Source: Hygrophila difformis
Taxonomy: Eukaryota > Streptophyta > Magnoliopsida > Lamiales > Acanthaceae
Assembly: GCA_030278955.1 (NCBI GenBank)
Contig: JAOANR010000004.1
Span: 55,887,120 to 55,951,119 of the forward strand
Reading direction: 5' to 3'
Length of the DNA: 64,000 bases
Part shown: positions 62,001 to 64,000 of the stretch, one piece after another
How positions within the stretch are numbered: position 1 is the first letter of the stretch
Layout of the letters: every line of letters starts with the position of its first letter
Notes under the pieces: generated by a model
Told to the model about the DNA's origin: nothing
The model's input: the letters and a program-made list of their open reading frames with translations, nothing else
Database searches by the model: none
Position numbers and translations under genes: made by a program

Positions 62001-64000
62001 CTTTTGCGCTAGTTCTAACATTGGCAAAAGAAGATAAAACATGAACACAGTGAATTATGAAAACATAGACAAGAGCTTATAAGGTGTAGGGGGTTCAAGT
62101 TGAGGACGAAACAAGTAAAATGTATGTAACCTACAAGAGAGTGTATCTCAATTCTCAAAATTCAGATATCCTTCTAAATAGATGAAAAATTCATACAGTT
62201 GCACCTATACTTCTGAGGCATGCTGAAAAGGGTTGGTTTTCAACTTTTTGATGATAGGACACAGAAATAACAATTGATCCTTTGATGAATTTGCCAACCG
62301 CAAAGATTAAAAGGGTGCTTGTTGAAAAATACAAGCACTCGGATTATGGGAGAAAGACATGGCTCAAGATTCGAGAACTCTCCACCATGGTAAGTATCGA
62401 AACTAGCCTTGGCATTGCATTGTTTTTATATTTCCCAACCTGTATGTGATTTAGAGATCAACACAATTATCATCGATATCATGAATAGTGATACCATATT
62501 TTGGCGAAAGTCACATTATGACAATGAGATTGATCACGAGTCACAACTTATCCAACACGTTAATGACCTATTGAAAATGCAGCAACAAGAACACGAGCTT
62601 GAAACGATTAAAGGAAGCCAAGCAACATGGTGGAAGCAACTTTCGACATTGACACAACGATCATTCTTGAACATGTCCCGGGACATAGGATATTATTGGT
62701 CCCGGATAGTCATATATACCATGGTGGCCATATGCGTTGGAACTATATTTTATGATGTTGGTACTGGTTACACTGCAATCTATGCTCGGGGAGCTTGTGC
62801 AGGATTTGTCACTGGTTTCATGACTTTCATGTCCATTGGTGGATTTCCATCCTTCATCGAGGAAATGAAGGTACATTTAAACGCTTATTTGAACATAAGT
62901 TTGGAGGGTTACCGAAGTATGTCTGGCCCGGTGGATGTGGATTTTTTGTATTTATTGATTTGTTAGTTGGATGTTCTCGATGTATAGGTTTTTACTCGGG
63001 AGAGGCTTAATGGCTATTATGGTGTGGCGGTGTTCATCCTATCGAACTTCATATCGTCGTTCCCATTCTTGATTGCAGTCTCAGTGATCACCGGGACAAT
63101 TACATTCTACATGGTTTTTAAGGCTGAATTCTCTCGTTATGTCTTCTTTTGCCTTAATGTATTTGGATGCATCGCAATGGTTGAGAGTGTTATGATGATT
63201 GTAGCGTCGCTAGTCCCCAACTTCTTGATGGGGATCATATCTGGCGCTGGTGTCCTTGTAAGTAATACTTACTATCTAAATACTTTCAAGATACATATTA
63301 ATGGATTCAACTTTCTTACAATCTCATCCATAATATGTATGCAGGGAATTATGATGATGACATCAGGTTTCTTCCGGTTGCTCCCGGATCTGCCAAAGCC
63401 CATTTGGCGGTATCCAATTTCATATATTGGATATGGTGCTTGGGCATTGCAGGTATATCTATCATTCCCTTTTCTTTCATTACTATAAATCAAGTTTTAC
63501 TAGAGGAGAAACTGTCTTGGAAAATCCTCAAGTAGAACTACATGTTTGGCTATTGATAGGCTTATTAACTTTTATGATATTGTAAACTTTGGTTAAGGAC
63601 ATTTATAACCGTAACGTTAAACCAATGTCTGCAATTATGATTGCGGTGCAGGGATCCTACAAGAACGACATGATAGGATTAGTATTTGACCCTTTGATGG
63701 CTGGTGAACCAAAAATGAAAGGCGAGGATGTCATAGAGAAAATGTTTGGGATACCTCTAGACCATTCAAAATGGTGGGATTTGCTTGCGGTCTATGTTCT
63801 CATAGTGTGCTATAGGCTCCTATTCCTAATCGTGCTCAAGGTAAAAGAGAGAACCGCACACTTTTTCCAGTCAATTTATGCTAAGAGAGTAGTGCATCAG
63901 TTCAAACAGAGATCTTCATTTAAGATGAAGACATCCTTTTCTTCATCCAAGAGATACCGTAGCCTCAATTCATTATTGTCTTCTCCAGAAGGCCTCGACT
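59010..64000 (+). CDS. ABCG half transporter, ABCG12 (CER5)/ABCG15-like, 3' end cut by window
   Basis: Exons 59010-59391, 60894-60973, 61092-61553, 61644-61766, 62258-62389, 62457-62870, 62988-63257, 63345-63452 and 63652 onwards join in frame (over 770 residues). The N-terminus to about residue 65 is an unusual Gly/Ser-rich stretch. The NBD has Walker [10 protein letters not shown] (about 112), signature ISGGEKKR (about 219), Walker [14 protein letters not shown] (about 240) and the family stretch [22 protein letters not shown]. The transmembrane half begins near [16 protein letters not shown] and includes [14 protein letters not shown] and VPNFLMGI. The last bases read SSPEGLDS, close to the usual C-terminus, so only a few codons should be missing. 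The acceptor at 62456 (tttagag) is inferred from frame. CER5-type plasma-membrane transporters export wax or other lipid precursors as dimers. The substrate here is unknown. Confidence 0.92.
60093..60815. repeat. MITE-like segment with a 355-bp tandem duplication in ABCG intron 1
   Basis: A Stowaway-like start (tactccctccattcc) lies at about 60093. The segment from about 60165 to 60463 is repeated at about 60520-60815 at high identity, offset 355 bases, with shared ctctttattttatataaat, gacaactaa and ttactagtcttttggccag. Short (ttactata)n repeats lie at the junction and may have promoted the duplication. Confidence 0.75.

Overview
This is nuclear DNA of a flowering plant, most likely a eudicot. 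Five protein-coding genes have GT-AG introns and belong to plant gene families. The gaps between them are AT-rich and full of plant transposons: Stowaway-like MITEs, tRNA-derived SINEs, Mutator-like elements (MULEs) and Helitron-like ends. Plant-type telomere repeats (TTTAGGG) also occur. I cannot name the species from sequence alone.

Layout. Positions 1-2142 are intergenic and hold MITEs. Positions 2143-10939 (minus) hold a TPR/J-domain co-chaperone like Arabidopsis TPR16, in 11 exons with an intact frame. Positions 11.1-22.7 kb are a repeat-rich gap with a SINE nested in a MITE, a circularly permuted duplication with Helitron-like hairpins, and a 668-bp non-autonomous MULE with a perfect 9-bp target-site duplication and an internal minisatellite. 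Positions 22733-28659 (plus) hold a full-length ABCB (P-glycoprotein) transporter of the ABCB4/ABCB21 type. Positions about 30294-33062 (minus) hold a CCCH zinc-finger/RRM RNA-binding protein. A 500-base assembly gap lies at 35104-35603.

Immediately after the gap is an odd ribosomal protein eL15 copy (35806-37399) in which a 90-codon segment is tandemly repeated six times. It is followed by 2.6 kb of decayed DNA carrying at least eight copies of one short motif. An autonomous-type MULE of about 10.3 kb (about 40691-51040) comes next. It carries two convergent genes, a DUF1985/Ulp1-like C48 protease (plus) and a MURA-type transposase (minus). Both are damaged, by one G-run frameshift and two in-frame TAA codons respectively. 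An identical 16-bp imperfect palindrome lies about 90 bp inside each end.

Positions 53727-56913 (plus) hold the exosome subunit RRP45 (CER7-like), and 59010-64000+ (plus) hold an ABCG half transporter of the CER5/ABCG12/ABCG15 type that runs off the window. In Arabidopsis both CER7 and CER5 affect cuticular wax, so their adjacency is notable, but no co-regulation can be seen.

Exon boundaries were derived by hand from GT-AG sites, reading-frame continuity and remembered family sequence. No alignments or database searches were run.
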